64,000 bases of DNA from Pseudomonadota bacterium (GTDB lineage: Bacteria; Bdellovibrionota_C; UBA2361; OMII01): contig JAPLFS010000032.1 in the NCBI GenBank assembly GCA_026390555.1, positions 1 to 64,000 of the forward strand. The letters run 5' to 3'. Position 1 is the stretch's first letter, and each line of letters opens with the position of its first letter. Position numbers and translations under genes: made by a program. The notes under the pieces are model-generated. The model was given only the letters and a program-made list of their open reading frames with translations. It did no database searches and was not told where the DNA came from. Positions 17,581 to 26,814 of this stretch are shown piece after piece.

Positions 17581-18495
17581 TTACCTCTGCCTACGCTGAA
17601 ACTTGGACCGCACGATTATTGCGACCGTATTTATAACCAGCATAATCACGAGCAGAACGGTAATGGCAGCAGCAGCGTTAGCATGAAACTCACTCTGTGG
17701 ACGCGACAACCAATTAAAGGCTTGAATTGGCAGCGCCGTAAAGGGTGCAAAGATTGAATCTGGCACCTGCGCCACATAGGTAAGAGCCCCGAGGGTCACA
17801 AGTGGCGCAGTCTCTCCAATAGCTCTTGAGAACGCTAGGATACACCCGGTTAGAATGCCAGGGAGCGCTACCGGCAACACCTGAGTCCAGGTCGTCTGCC
17901 ACTTAGTAGCGCCTAGCGCCAAAGCCCCCTCTCGGTAGCCCTTCGGCACCGTCCTTAAAGCCTCCCTTGAGGCCATAATGATTATAGGAAGCACCAGCAG
18001 CGCCAGCGTTAGGGCGCCTGAGATTAGGCTCCGATTGAATCCAAGCGTGCGCACAAAGAGCTGTAGCCCTAACAGTCCGTATATAACCGAGGGCACCCCG
18101 GCCAAGTTCGCAATACAGAGCTCTATGATCCTCGTTATCCTACCCCTTGTGCTGTACTCCTCAAGATATATCGCTGCACCAACACCAACTGGAAAGGCGA
18201 ATGAAATCGTAAGTCCGATCAGATAGAGGCTGCCGGTCCATGCCGCAAGGATCCCGGCCTGCTCAGCTTTACGAGATGGGAAGCTCGTAAAGAATTTGAA
18301 GCTCAGCCGTTCTACACCATCCCCTATAATATCAACCAGCAGAGCTAGCAGAATAAGCATCGCTGAGTAGATCATAAGGCGTGCGAGAAACACAAAGGCC
18401 CGCTCGGTTCCCGGACGAGCTAAGAGCGGCAACCGCACATCTGTGCGCCTCCTTAAGGTGTCATTCTGTGTTGTGGTGGTCAGTACAACTCCCAT
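17581..18495 (-). CDS. pstA: Phosphate ABC transporter permease PstA
   Basis: Inner-membrane permease of the Pst importer, 304 aa with about six membrane segments. The ABC permease EAA loop is visible as REALRTVPKGYREGALALGATKWQTTW, together with the PstA-type SVIYGLLGLQLFV and AIGETAPLV. The ATG follows the pstC stop with no spacer, so pstC and pstA are translationally coupled. It pairs with PstC to form the membrane channel. Confidence 0.95.
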   Translation of the reverse strand: MGVVLTTTTQNDTLRRRTDVRLPLLARPGTERAFVFLARLMIYSAMLILLALLVDIIGDGVERLSFKFFTSFPSRKAEQAGILAAWTGSLYLIGLTISFAFPVGVGAAIYLEEYSTRGRITRIIELCIANLAGVPSVIYGLLGLQLFVRTLGFNRSLISGALTLALLVLPIIIMASREALRTVPKGYREGALALGATKWQTTWTQVLPVALPGILTGCILAFSRAIGETAPLVTLGALTYVAQVPDSIFAPFTALPIQAFNWLSRPQSEFHANAAAAITVLLVIMLVINTVAIIVRSKFQRRQR

Positions 18496-19395
18496 TTAAC
18501 GAAACATCCTTTTAAATCTATCGCGTACAGCCATGCTCGCCATATTGAGGGTAAGGGTAAGAAGAAAAAGCATCATCGCAACAGCAAAGAGCGTGTGATA
18601 CTCAATGGTGCCGTGCGGAGTGTCTCCAAGAGAGACCTGTACTATGTATGCGGTCATGGTCTCCACAGGTTGCAGCGGATTAAAGTGTAGCAGCGGCTGC
18701 TGTCCGGCGGCGATCGCAACGATCATCGTCTCTCCAACTGCTCGTGATGCAGCCAGGATAAACGCTGCCGTGATTCCACCGATGGCGGCCGGTAATACAC
18801 CACCAAAGATCATCTGCAACTTTGAGGCGCCCAGCGCGTAGGCTCCCTCACGCAGGTTCTGGGGTACAGTATAAATCGCATCTTCGCTGAGCGATGCCAC
18901 CATCGGAAGGACCATAATCCCCATCACTAAGCCGGCACTCAGGGCATTAAAGGAGCCAAGTGCTGGTAAGAATAGTTGTAGCAACGGGGTAATAAATAGA
19001 AGTGCGAAGTATCCGTATACGATGGTTGGAATACCAGCCAGGATCTCTAGCACCGGCTTAATAATCTTACGGCTGCGCTCACTGGCGAACTCACTGAGGT
19101 AGATAGCGATAATAAGGCCTGCTGGAACCGAGAGCGTAAGAGCGATCACAGAGGTCAGCACCGTTCCGCATATAAGCGGCCAGATACCGAAATGCTTCTC
19201 CATGAAAAGCGGGGTCCACTCAGTATCGAAAAAAAACTGGCTCAGCGATACGTTCTCAAAGAACAAAGCGCTCTCGACCACCAGCACCAGGATAATCCCT
19301 ATCGTTGTAAAGATAGAGAGCGCCCCACACGCCAGCAAGAACGCCTCAATGGCTTTCTCGCCGACGGTTCTTGATGAGCGTGCGAATGAGAACAA
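18496..19395 (-). CDS. pstC: Phosphate ABC transporter permease PstC
   Basis: Second permease of the Pst importer, 299 aa, about six membrane segments. Typical features are AGIPTIVYGYFALLFI, the EAA loop EDAIYTVPQNLREGAYALGASKLQM and RAVGETMIVAIAAGQ. The start lies 22 bp after pstS, and the stop abuts pstA. Length is slightly shorter than the E. coli protein, but all segments are present. Confidence 0.95.
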   Translation of the reverse strand: MFSFARSSRTVGEKAIEAFLLACGALSIFTTIGIILVLVVESALFFENVSLSQFFFDTEWTPLFMEKHFGIWPLICGTVLTSVIALTLSVPAGLIIAIYLSEFASERSRKIIKPVLEILAGIPTIVYGYFALLFITPLLQLFLPALGSFNALSAGLVMGIMVLPMVASLSEDAIYTVPQNLREGAYALGASKLQMIFGGVLPAAIGGITAAFILAASRAVGETMIVAIAAGQQPLLHFNPLQPVETMTAYIVQVSLGDTPHGTIEYHTLFAVAMMLFLLTLTLNMASMAVRDRFKRMFR

Positions 19396-19417
19396 TGTTA
19401 CCCCTCCCTACCCTACT

Positions 19418-20431
19418 CTACTGCTTTAAGATCTGCTCAAGTGTTGCAACACCCGTAACCTTGCCATTAAAGAGTGTGCCAGTTACCGCTCGATCAAGGC
19501 GGGACTGCACAAGGCTCATGATACTCTCAGGCAGCGCAATGTACCCCACCTCCTGTGCTAGTAGCTCTACATTCTTAAGGTAGTATGCAACGAATTCACG
19601 AACCTCTGGACGCTCAAGCGAGTCTTTTTTTACATAGATAAAAAGAGGGCGTGAAAGGGGTCTGTAGCTACCTTTTGTAACGTTGTCCTTAGTTGGAAAC
19701 TGTGGGCCGCTGCCATTAGTAGCATCCTCGTCATCGATCGGAACAACCTTTAACTTATCCATGTTGCTATTATAGTAAGCAACGCCGAAGAACCCGAGCG
19801 CACCCTCATTACCAGAGACGCCGGTTACTATCACGTTATCATCCTCACTACTTGTATAATCACCGCGACTGGCCTTCTCCTTGCCAACAACCGCCTCGGT
19901 AAAGTAGTCAAAGGTGCCGGAATCTGTCCCGGGCCCAAAAAGGTGTAGCGGCTTGTCAGGAAAGCCTGCGCGCACATCGCTCCACTTTGATATCTTGCCA
20001 CGCGACTCAGGCGCCCAGATGACGGCGAGCTCCTTAACGGTCAACTGCTCTACCCAGGAGTTCTTCTTATTAATCACCACCGACAATGCGTCGTACGCTA
20101 CAGGCAATTCGATAAAGTTAATGCCGTTCTTAGCCGCTTGCTCCAACTCGATGCTCTTGATTGGTCGCGATGCGTTGACGATATCAACCTCACCTGCAAC
20201 TAATTTCTTAAAGCCTCCCCCTGTTCCTGAGATACCTACGGTTACATTAATGCCCCGATGCTCAAGTTGAAACTCCTCGGCTACCGCCTCAGAGATCGGA
20301 AATACTGTGCTAGATCCATCGATCTTGATTACACCTGGAGACCCCGCAGGAGCTGCGAAGCCCTCCCTTGCTAGCACTATGCTGCTCAGGATCAAAATAG
20401 GGGTAAATAATACCTGCAGGATTCGCTCCAT
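19418..20431 (-). CDS. pstS: Phosphate-binding protein PstS
   Basis: Periplasmic phosphate receptor. A signal peptide ([26 protein letters not shown]) precedes [20 protein letters not shown], a phosphate-binding loop typical of SphX/PstS proteins. Further binding-site segments are [36 protein letters not shown] and [10 protein letters not shown]. The ATG at 20431 is chosen because GAAAGGAAT lies upstream and the signal peptide begins there; the longer frame to 20476 would add a non-signal leader. It follows phoR after a 92-bp gap; I could not find a convincing Pho box there. Confidence 0.93.
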   Translation of the reverse strand: MERILQVLFTPILILSSIVLAREGFAAPAGSPGVIKIDGSSTVFPISEAVAEEFQLEHRGINVTVGISGTGGGFKKLVAGEVDIVNASRPIKSIELEQAAKNGINFIELPVAYDALSVVINKKNSWVEQLTVKELAVIWAPESRGKISKWSDVRAGFPDKPLHLFGPGTDSGTFDYFTEAVVGKEKASRGDYTSSEDDNVIVTGVSGNEGALGFFGVAYYNSNMDKLKVVPIDDEDATNGSGPQFPTKDNVTKGSYRPLSRPLFIYVKKDSLERPEVREFVAYYLKNVELLAQEVGYIALPESIMSLVQSRLDRAVTGTLFNGKVTGVATLEQILKQ

Positions 20432-20523
20432 GGCAAAGATTCCTTTCAATAAAAAAGATCGACCGAATTGTAACATCCTTAGGCTAGATTACCTACTACT
20501 TCACTTTAGAGTTTGGTTAGGTC

Positions 20524-21897
20524 CTATGCTTTTAAGAGCAGCGAGAAAGTTGTTCCACTCCCAGGAATACTAGCCACCTCGACCCGCCCACCATGAACCT
20601 GTGCAATATGTTTCACTATTGAGAGCCCCAACCCCGTGCCACCAATTTGCCGGCTACGCCCCTGATCAATTCGGTAAAAGCGCTCAAATAGGCGCGTGAG
20701 ATGCTGCTTCTCTATCCCTGGCCCAGTGTCAACAACGGCTATTCTTATAAAACCATCCATCTGTTCGACTTTAATCTCAACCGTGCTACTTGGATCGGAG
20801 TACTTAATCGCGTTATCAATTAAATTAACGAGCGCCTGCTCTATAAGGTTGGGCTTGGCCATCACCTTATACCCGCCAGCCTCCTGGATATGCACAAGCG
20901 TGCCACGTTCAGATGCGCGGTGCGCGCAGGCCTCTACAGCAGCCAAAACGATCTCCTCTACCGCGCACGATTCAAACTCCAGTTGTCCGCGCTCTCCCCT
21001 TGCCTCAAGTTGCGCTAGGGTTAGCAGGTCAGAAACGATCTCATTCAATCGGTCCGCATGTCGCCCAATAATACTGAGGAACTTTTTCAGCGATTCCGGC
21101 TCATGCATTGCTCCATCCAAGAGGGTCTCTACGAAGCCTTTAATTGAGGTAATGGGGGTACGGAGCTCATGCGATACGTTAGCGACGAAATCCGTACGTA
21201 CGTGCTCTAGCCTCTGAATCTGCGTCTTATCGTGAAACACAAACAGCGTTCCAGTAGGGGCGCTACCCTCCTGTATCAGGGGAGATGCGTATACCTCCAG
21301 CACCTTTTCATCTATCCCATTGATCGTAATGACCTCAGAGCTAGCCTCTGGCGAGTGCATCACCCGTGAGATAACCCGCTGCAGTCCCGCATGATGAATA
21401 ACCTCTGGAACAAGTCTATTCTCACACTCCTCAAGTGAAATATCTAGCAATACTCGAGCGGCCTGATTAACACGCTTAATTCGCCCATCACTATCAACGG
21501 TTACCACACCCTCAACCATACTGCGCAGGATCGCATCCTGTTCAGCACTTAAGAGCCTCAATCTCTCAAGCCGCTTCTGAATAAGGCTCGCCATAGTATT
21601 GAACGACTTTGATAGATCGACCAATTGAGATAGTCGTGGAGGATAGACCCGTGCCGTCAGGTCTCCCTCGGCAAAGCGCTGCGTTACACCCTCAATTCGA
21701 TCAAGCGACTGCCCGATTCGACCGGCTACCAGGATACTCCCAATAAGGCAGATTACTAAGGAGATAGAGAGCGCAATCAGCAACACAGTACTTAGCCCTC
21801 CCTGTATGGTTGCTACGATAAAGATCGGAGCCACGCTAGAAAGGACGAGCAATATGTAACTGGGGGTCAGCCCTGCAAAGAACGTACGAATCATCAC
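20524..21897 (-). CDS. phoR: Phosphate regulon sensor histidine kinase PhoR
   Basis: Membrane sensor kinase, 457 aa. Two membrane segments enclose a very short periplasmic loop, followed by HAMP (GRIGQSLDRIEGVTQRFAEGDLTARV), a PAS domain (about 105-220), the HisKA phospho-acceptor HELRTPITSIKGFVETLLDG, and HATPase boxes N (NLIDNAIKYS), G1 (VVDTGPGI) and G2 (GGTGLGLSIVKHI). A kinase almost without a periplasmic sensor part next to pst genes fits PhoR, which senses phosphate through PstSCAB-PhoU. It follows phoB by 45 bp on the same strand. Confidence 0.9.
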   Translation of the reverse strand: MMIRTFFAGLTPSYILLVLSSVAPIFIVATIQGGLSTVLLIALSISLVICLIGSILVAGRIGQSLDRIEGVTQRFAEGDLTARVYPPRLSQLVDLSKSFNTMASLIQKRLERLRLLSAEQDAILRSMVEGVVTVDSDGRIKRVNQAARVLLDISLEECENRLVPEVIHHAGLQRVISRVMHSPEASSEVITINGIDEKVLEVYASPLIQEGSAPTGTLFVFHDKTQIQRLEHVRTDFVANVSHELRTPITSIKGFVETLLDGAMHEPESLKKFLSIIGRHADRLNEIVSDLLTLAQLEARGERGQLEFESCAVEEIVLAAVEACAHRASERGTLVHIQEAGGYKVMAKPNLIEQALVNLIDNAIKYSDPSSTVEIKVEQMDGFIRIAVVDTGPGIEKQHLTRLFERFYRIDQGRSRQIGGTGLGLSIVKHIAQVHGGRVEVASIPGSGTTFSLLLKA

Positions 21898-21942
21898 AGG
21901 GCTAAGTTCTACAGTAGAATGGCGTCGATTGCACGAGAGTAG

Positions 21943-22635
21943 TTAACCCTTAAATCGGTACCCTACTCCCCGCACCGTTTCGATATGATCCCCATAAATA
22001 TTGAGCTTTTTACGGAGGCCAACCACCTGAACATCTACGGACCTATCGGTCACAGGATAATCATCCCCATGCACTCCCTCAACTATCTGATCGCGCGTAA
22101 ACACAACTCCCGGCCGTTGAATCAGGAAGTGCAGCAGCTTAAACTCGGTATTAGTTAACTCTGTAAGAACGTTTTCAATATGAACCTCCCATCTGAGAGG
22201 GTTAACAACAAGCCCATCAACTTGAACCACCGCCTGCCGATCAAGCGGCGGCGCCTTACCACGACGCAACACGCTCTTAACCCGCGCCATAAGAACTCGT
22301 GGGCTGAACGGCTTGGCGATGTAATCGTCCGCTCCAAGCTCAAGACCAGAGACAACATCGGGCTCCTCGCCGCGCGCACTCACCATAATAATAGGGATAC
22401 CCTTAAGAAGAGGCTCGCCCTTTAGCCTACGGCAGACCTCTAGGCCATCGATCCCAGGTAACATTAGATCAAGGATGAGGATGTCGGGCCTAACCTTAGC
22501 GACGATAGCTAAGCACTCCTCCCCACTCTCGGCACAGGTAACCCGGTAACCATCTTTCGATAGGTTGTACTGAATCAGCTCGCGAATATCCTCTTCGTCA
22601 TCAACAACTAAAATCGACTCTTTCATAGCTTGCAA
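21943..22635 (-). CDS. phoB: Phosphate regulon response regulator PhoB
   Basis: OmpR/PhoB-family transcription factor, 230 aa. The receiver domain has acidic DDEED, the phospho-acceptor Asp in ILILDLMLPGIDG, a switch Ser (IIMVSARGEE) and Lys in DDYIAKPFSPRVL. The C-terminal winged helix contains LTNTEFKLLHFLIQRPGVVFTRDQI and DRSVDVQVVGLRKKL. It is the first gene of phoB-phoR-pstSCAB-phoU and is divergent from ridA. I looked for Pho boxes (CTGTCAT pairs at 11-bp spacing) in the gap to ridA and found only a poor half-match. Confidence 0.9.
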   Translation of the reverse strand: MQAMKESILVVDDEEDIRELIQYNLSKDGYRVTCAESGEECLAIVAKVRPDILILDLMLPGIDGLEVCRRLKGEPLLKGIPIIMVSARGEEPDVVSGLELGADDYIAKPFSPRVLMARVKSVLRRGKAPPLDRQAVVQVDGLVVNPLRWEVHIENVLTELTNTEFKLLHFLIQRPGVVFTRDQIVEGVHGDDYPVTDRSVDVQVVGLRKKLNIYGDHIETVRGVGYRFKG

Positions 22636-22760
22636 TCCTAATCTTGGCCTGATAATACCAATTTTTATAACGGATGTACCTCTTTAAATGCACATTCACA
22701 GAAAACTAACATCAGAGGGCCCGTCCAATAAAACGCAGCTATTAAACGAGGCTACCTGCT

Positions 22761-23159
22761 ATGAGTAACGCTATTACCCTATACGAATCCTTTCCTGATG
22801 CCCCTAAAGCAGTTGGACCATATTCACCAGCGGTACGGGCTGGCGGCATGGCCTTCCTATCAGGGCAGGTTGGGCTTAATCCGCAAACTATGCAACTTGT
22901 TGGCGCTGGCATTGAGGAACAAACTGAGCAGGTGTTAAGAAACCTGCTCGCTGTACTATCCGGGATGGGGCTTGCATTCAAGGATGTCGTTAAGACAACC
23001 ATCTTTCTTACAGATTTGAGTCATTTTCAAACGGTCAACAAGATCTACGGCGAGAGGCTAGAGGGTCATAAACCAGCACGCTCTACGTTTCAGGTAAGCG
23101 CCTTACCGCTTGGCGCTATAGTTGAGATTGAGATGACAGCGCTTGATCGAGCTGCATAA
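22761..23159 (+). CDS. ridA: RidA/YjgF family enamine deaminase
   Basis: RidA hydrolyses reactive enamine/imine intermediates such as 2-aminoacrylate formed by PLP enzymes. The 132-residue protein is full length, with the family signature GPYSPAVRAGGMAFLSGQVGLNP, the active-site Arg in KPARSTFQVSALPLGA and the C-terminal Glu in IVEIEMTAL. It probably forms a cytosolic trimer. It is monocistronic and divergent from phoB. Confidence 0.93.
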   Translation: MSNAITLYESFPDAPKAVGPYSPAVRAGGMAFLSGQVGLNPQTMQLVGAGIEEQTEQVLRNLLAVLSGMGLAFKDVVKTTIFLTDLSHFQTVNKIYGERLEGHKPARSTFQVSALPLGAIVEIEMTALDRAA

Positions 23160-23167
23160 GGATACCT

Positions 23168-23182
23168 AGCTCCGGTAGAGCT
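23168..23182 (+). terminator. Weak hairpin between convergent genes
   Basis: AGCTC (23168-23172) pairs with GAGCT (23178-23182), followed by TTTAG. It lies between the ends of ridA and the DUF4397-type gene. The stem is short, so this is tentative. Confidence 0.3.
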
Positions 23183-23863
23183 TTAGTTATCAGAAAATAC
23201 TACACCCTTTGCATAGTAACCAACCTCTCCGGCAATTAGCACCGTGTAGGCGCGCCCCTCCTCTACCGTCAGGGCGTTTGTTGTTACGATTGCGCCGTCC
23301 AGAGCTACGCGGGACACAACCTGCACTACCCCTGGAGTCGCGTTCACGTACTGAGAGCTTGCTCCAAAGTCAACGGTAAGGCTATCTGTCGGTGTTGAGA
23401 CCGACAATGCTGCGGCTCCCGTCGCACCATTAACGATCCTAATAAGCCCACCTGTAAAACTCTCTGGTAGTTGATCGTTTAGAAGTTTAGTTTGGGTACC
23501 ACGGCTCTGATTATCACCGTAAAGCACAATTGAGTGCCGACTATCAGAGCTCACATCTAAATTAAGTGTTGCGATAACCTGGGTGCTATTAAATGCAGTG
23601 GTAAGAGATAGAACCTGCGTGCCGCTCGGCAATGAGCGGTATGAGGAGCTTACTGCAAATACAGCTTGCGGAACGATAACGCCCTCCTTTGCGGTCGAAA
23701 TAACATCAACAGGCACCACATCTATTGCAGCGTGTAGTACACGTATTCCAGTTCCGACCTCTCCTCCAGCACTACTACCGCCGCCGCCACCACCACCTCC
23801 ACCACAGGCAGTCAACATGCTTGCTAAAATAATCAGGGAACAGAAACTGCTTTTTTTAAACAT
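23183..23863 (-). CDS. DUF4397-type lipoprotein
   Basis: Exported lipoprotein of about 226 aa. The signal MFKKSSFCSLIILASMLTAC ends in lipobox LTAC, followed by a run of nine glycines, a typical flexible tether. The mature part begins GIRVLHAAIDVVPVDVI and contains SYRSLPSGTQVLSL and RIVNGATGAAALSV, matching the Ig-like DUF4397 pattern (IRVVHASPDAPAVDV in the family). Function is unknown. I placed the start at ATG 23863, the beginning of the signal peptide, rather than 23908. It slightly overlaps the end of the SGNH hydrolase gene, so the two are probably co-transcribed. Confidence 0.75.
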   Translation of the reverse strand: MFKKSSFCSLIILASMLTACGGGGGGGGGSSAGGEVGTGIRVLHAAIDVVPVDVISTAKEGVIVPQAVFAVSSSYRSLPSGTQVLSLTTAFNSTQVIATLNLDVSSDSRHSIVLYGDNQSRGTQTKLLNDQLPESFTGGLIRIVNGATGAAALSVSTPTDSLTVDFGASSQYVNATPGVVQVVSRVALDGAIVTTNALTVEEGRAYTVLIAGEVGYYAKGVVFSDN

Positions 23864-23864
23864 G

Positions 23865-24569
23865 CTAATTTCCCGACACCGCAAGCGCCATAGCCTCTGC
23901 GATAGCATCGTATCCTAGTGTATTGGGATGCAACCCCTCAGGAATGTTATAATACGAACAGATCGAGAGGTCCGGGCAAGCCTGGTAGAAGGTCTGCTCA
24001 ATATCTGCCAATGGAAGTGAGTTGATAGCTGCAAGCCGTCGCACCGCTACAGAATATGCGTTCGCAAAAGGTGCGAGCGATGAATGAAACTCCGTCGGTG
24101 GGGCTATGGTAGCCAGCACAACATCCTTGTTCTCGGCCCGTGCTACATTGATCGCTCTCTGTAACGTATTGGAGTAAACGCTAGCTGTAACCTGGTGTGC
24201 GGCATCATTAACCCCCTCCATGATTATGACGGTATCAGCACTTCCGCCAATTACCAACCCTGGAAAGCGATCGATCCCGGTCCGTATCAACTCCTCTCCA
24301 GGTAGCCCCGCATTATCGACTGCAACACCGATTAGAGATGATAGTCTTAAAGGGTATCCACGTGGGGCTCCCGCATCGTAAATCTTCCCAACATAATCCC
24401 CCGGAGCGCTTCCATCACCTACGCCATAGGTAATGCTATCCCCGAAGGCTAGGATCTCGACTGCCCCATCTCCGTTACGATCAGAAAGCTTGAAATCTGC
24501 CGCGAGGGTCTGTGCGCTATACCCTGCCACTAAAAAGGCACCCAGATAAATTACAGCTCGTCGAACCAT
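23865..24569 (-). CDS. Exported SGNH/GDSL hydrolase
   Basis: Secreted esterase/lipase-type enzyme, 234 aa. After a signal peptide (to about TLAA) come block I GDSITYG with the nucleophilic Ser, block II Gly in DNAGLPGEEL, block III Asn in EGVNDA, and block V DxxH in PEGLHPNTLGYDAIAEAM. All four catalytic blocks are thus present. The mature N-terminus has a DRNGDGAVE calcium-loop-like segment. The substrate is unknown (acyl ester of a sugar, lipid or phospholipid). It lies upstream of the DUF4397 lipoprotein on the same strand. Confidence 0.85.
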   Translation of the reverse strand: MVRRAVIYLGAFLVAGYSAQTLAADFKLSDRNGDGAVEILAFGDSITYGVGDGSAPGDYVGKIYDAGAPRGYPLRLSSLIGVAVDNAGLPGEELIRTGIDRFPGLVIGGSADTVIIMEGVNDAAHQVTASVYSNTLQRAINVARAENKDVVLATIAPPTEFHSSLAPFANAYSVAVRRLAAINSLPLADIEQTFYQACPDLSICSYYNIPEGLHPNTLGYDAIAEAMALAVSGN

Positions 24570-24606
24570 ACAACGCTCCCTCTCTACGGACCAAGTAATT
24601 ATATAA

Positions 24607-24623
24607 GGTAACTATTCATACCC
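24607..24623 (+). repeat. Orphan end of dispersed repeat
   Basis: GGTAACTATTCATACCC matches the GGTAACTATTCACCCC end consensus with one clear change. It is in the gap upstream of the SGNH hydrolase. No partner end is evident nearby. Confidence 0.45.
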
Positions 24624-24702
24624 TGTCAATTGCTGCTGGGTACGCCTAGCCCTAACACGCCGAATTGGGTTATCATAGGAGCCTCTAATTAAAATATCCA
24701 CT

Positions 24703-25443
24703 ATGAACACCACCCCTGGAGAAAAAGGATTCGTCATCTCGGACCTACATATGTTCTCCTGCGTCTCGCTCTATGAGTGCTACCTCCCCGTGCTTGAGGC
24801 GGCTGCTGCACATTATAAGGTGGTGGTGCTAAACGGGGACACCTTCGATTTTAAGCGCTCCCGTTTCTCCAATCACGCTACAACGACCCGCCACGCTATC
24901 GAATGGCTAACGGCCTGTTTAGAACGGCATCCTAACACGACCTTCTTCTACCTCTTAGGCAATCACGATTGCAACGATCTCTTTGTAGCAGAGCTAACTA
25001 TCCTCGCGCAGCGTGTTAAGAACGTGACGATCATCGCCGATGTGCTTCAGATCGGCGCATGCCTCTTCCTACACGGAGATGTGTGTGACCTACCTATTGG
25101 GGTGCATGACATCTCCCAGGTGCGAAACCGCTATCGCTCAGCGCCCAGAAGTCTTACGAGTATCGTTTTTGCTCAGGTCATCACCCACCTGCGTTTAAAT
25201 GTAGCAGAGTACCTACGTCATCGACGCCAGACCCTCTCAGAACGTATCATGCAATACCTACGCTCCGTTCATCCTGAAAAGATCGGATCCGTCACATGCA
25301 TATACTTTGGACACACACATGTGCCCTTCAAAGATTTTGCCTACGATGGAATTAAATTTAACAACACCGGATCGGCCATTCGCGGCTTGCGCCTAAATCC
25401 TATGGAGTTCCCGCTTATTCTACGTACAGAACCAACCCCTTAA
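24703..25443 (+). CDS. Metallophosphoesterase (LpxH/UDP-diacylglucosamine hydrolase-like)
   Basis: Calcineurin-like phosphoesterase of 246 aa with all metal-binding motifs: SDLH, NGDTFDF, GNHDC, LHGDVCD and GHTHVPF. The general layout, with SDLH near the N-terminus and no signal peptide, resembles LpxH and related enzymes that act on UDP-2,3-diacylglucosamine, but the match is not decisive and other phosphodiesterase activities are possible. The 3' end overlaps the convergent methyltransferase gene by 29 bp. Confidence 0.8.
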   Translation: MNTTPGEKGFVISDLHMFSCVSLYECYLPVLEAAAAHYKVVVLNGDTFDFKRSRFSNHATTTRHAIEWLTACLERHPNTTFFYLLGNHDCNDLFVAELTILAQRVKNVTIIADVLQIGACLFLHGDVCDLPIGVHDISQVRNRYRSAPRSLTSIVFAQVITHLRLNVAEYLRHRRQTLSERIMQYLRSVHPEKIGSVTCIYFGHTHVPFKDFAYDGIKFNNTGSAIRGLRLNPMEFPLILRTEPTP

Positions 25444-26611
25444 GATAATCCCCCTCTGGATGAAAGATGCTGGTTGGATGACAGGGCGCCTGATGCAGCA
25501 CCTCTACAATCCTGACCGACCTTTCAGCTTGGGCCGCCGCCCTCATCACTGCATCTCGAAAGAGCTCACGCGATACGAGTTGCGAGCAGGAGAACGTCAC
25601 AAGCAAACCGCCCGGCTTAATATGCTTTAGCGCAAGTGCATTTATCGTTTCGTATCCATGTAAGGCGCGCTGAACTGCGCGTTGATGTTTTGCAAATGCC
25701 GGTGGATCCAGCACAATAAGATCAAAGGTATCTGGAATCTGCGTAAGATAACTAAAGCAGTCGGCAACCTCTGAGTGGTGCTGCACACTCGCAAAATTAG
25801 CGACCACGTTTTGTCGACATAGATCGATCGCTGACTTAGAGGCATCGACCGATACCACCGATTCAGCGCCCCCTGCGAATCCATAAACCGAGAATGCTCC
25901 GGTATAACAGAACGCATTGAGCATATGCTTGCCCTTTGCATATCCCCGAATCTTTGCGCGATTTACCCGCTGATCTAGAAAAAATCCCGTCTTTTGTCCG
26001 TTTGTAACATCGGCAATAAATCGCAATCCATTTTCAGAAAACGCCACAACCTGCGGTGGTTCAGGGATGAGCATCTCAGGCTGCTTGCCCTCTTCATCGA
26101 GATCCAATTGAGCTTCAACACGACGAAAAACTACCTGCTTAATTTTGAGCTGCTGCTCGGCCCGTAAAAGCTCATCTATCGACTCCTTTAGTCTCCACAT
26201 ACCGTGCGAGTGGCCCTGCACAACCGCGGTCTCTCCGTAGAGATCGATCACTAAGCCCGGCAGCTCATCGCCCTCTCCGTGAACAAGGCGAAATCCTGTA
26301 GTCTGCGGATCCTCGAGTAGGCCAATTGCGCGGCGAAAATTAATGGCAGAGGTAATCTTCTCCCTGATTAGCAGCAGCTCGTCCTCGGACTCTCTGAACG
26401 AAAGCATACGCACGGCGATTCCACGTGTGCCCCAGTGTCCACAACCGAGTAAACTGCCATCCTTTGAACGAACCTCAACCAAACATCCGTTCTGTAGGGT
26501 GCCCTGTTTCTCTGCTATGGCACCAGAAAAAACCCATGGATGTCGACGCCTTACGGATATATCTCGGCCTTGGCGTAGCACAACAAGGGGATTGGTACCT
26601 TTGGTAGACAT
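25415..26611 (-). CDS. Class I rRNA (cytosine-C5) methyltransferase, RlmI type
   Basis: SAM-dependent methyltransferase of 398 aa. It has an N-terminal PUA-like RNA-binding part (SVRRRHPWVFSGAI), a middle EEHE-like beta domain, and a Rossmann domain with LNAFCYTGAFSVYGFAGGAESVVSVDAS and the catalytic DPPAFAK motif; a Cys follows in LVTFSCSQLVSRE. This is the architecture of RlmI (YccW), which makes m5C1962 in 23S rRNA. Length agrees. It is a single gene converging with the phosphoesterase. Confidence 0.88.
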   Translation of the reverse strand: MSTKGTNPLVVLRQGRDISVRRRHPWVFSGAIAEKQGTLQNGCLVEVRSKDGSLLGCGHWGTRGIAVRMLSFRESEDELLLIREKITSAINFRRAIGLLEDPQTTGFRLVHGEGDELPGLVIDLYGETAVVQGHSHGMWRLKESIDELLRAEQQLKIKQVVFRRVEAQLDLDEEGKQPEMLIPEPPQVVAFSENGLRFIADVTNGQKTGFFLDQRVNRAKIRGYAKGKHMLNAFCYTGAFSVYGFAGGAESVVSVDASKSAIDLCRQNVVANFASVQHHSEVADCFSYLTQIPDTFDLIVLDPPAFAKHQRAVQRALHGYETINALALKHIKPGGLLVTFSCSQLVSRELFRDAVMRAAAQAERSVRIVEVLHQAPCHPTSIFHPEGDYLKGLVLYVE

Positions 26612-26814
26612 GCGATCCTGCTTAAAGAGAAAATACGGTTAAGTCACAGTAGCGGCTAAAAACCCCATATAATGGTATGGGTGAAGTCCTTAGCCTACCC
26701 CCCATTCATGTGGGAGTACATCGGTTTTGTACGGCAAGCTAAGAGGCTATCCGCAAAGAAATCAGATCTTAGGGTAGTAACAAACGTAGTTATTCTCGGT
26801 TGTTAGTCGTATTA

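Noticed and set aside
22636-22760. Pho box before phoB
   Set aside because: Only one poor CTGTGAAT-like half-site was seen; two CTGTCAT units at 11-bp spacing are not present.
26641-26814. Possible riboswitch between the methyltransferase and the hypothetical gene
   Set aside because: Two small hairpins (CCCATA/TATGGG and a CCC-CAT/ATG-GGG pair) are visible, but no conserved riboswitch core that I recognise.
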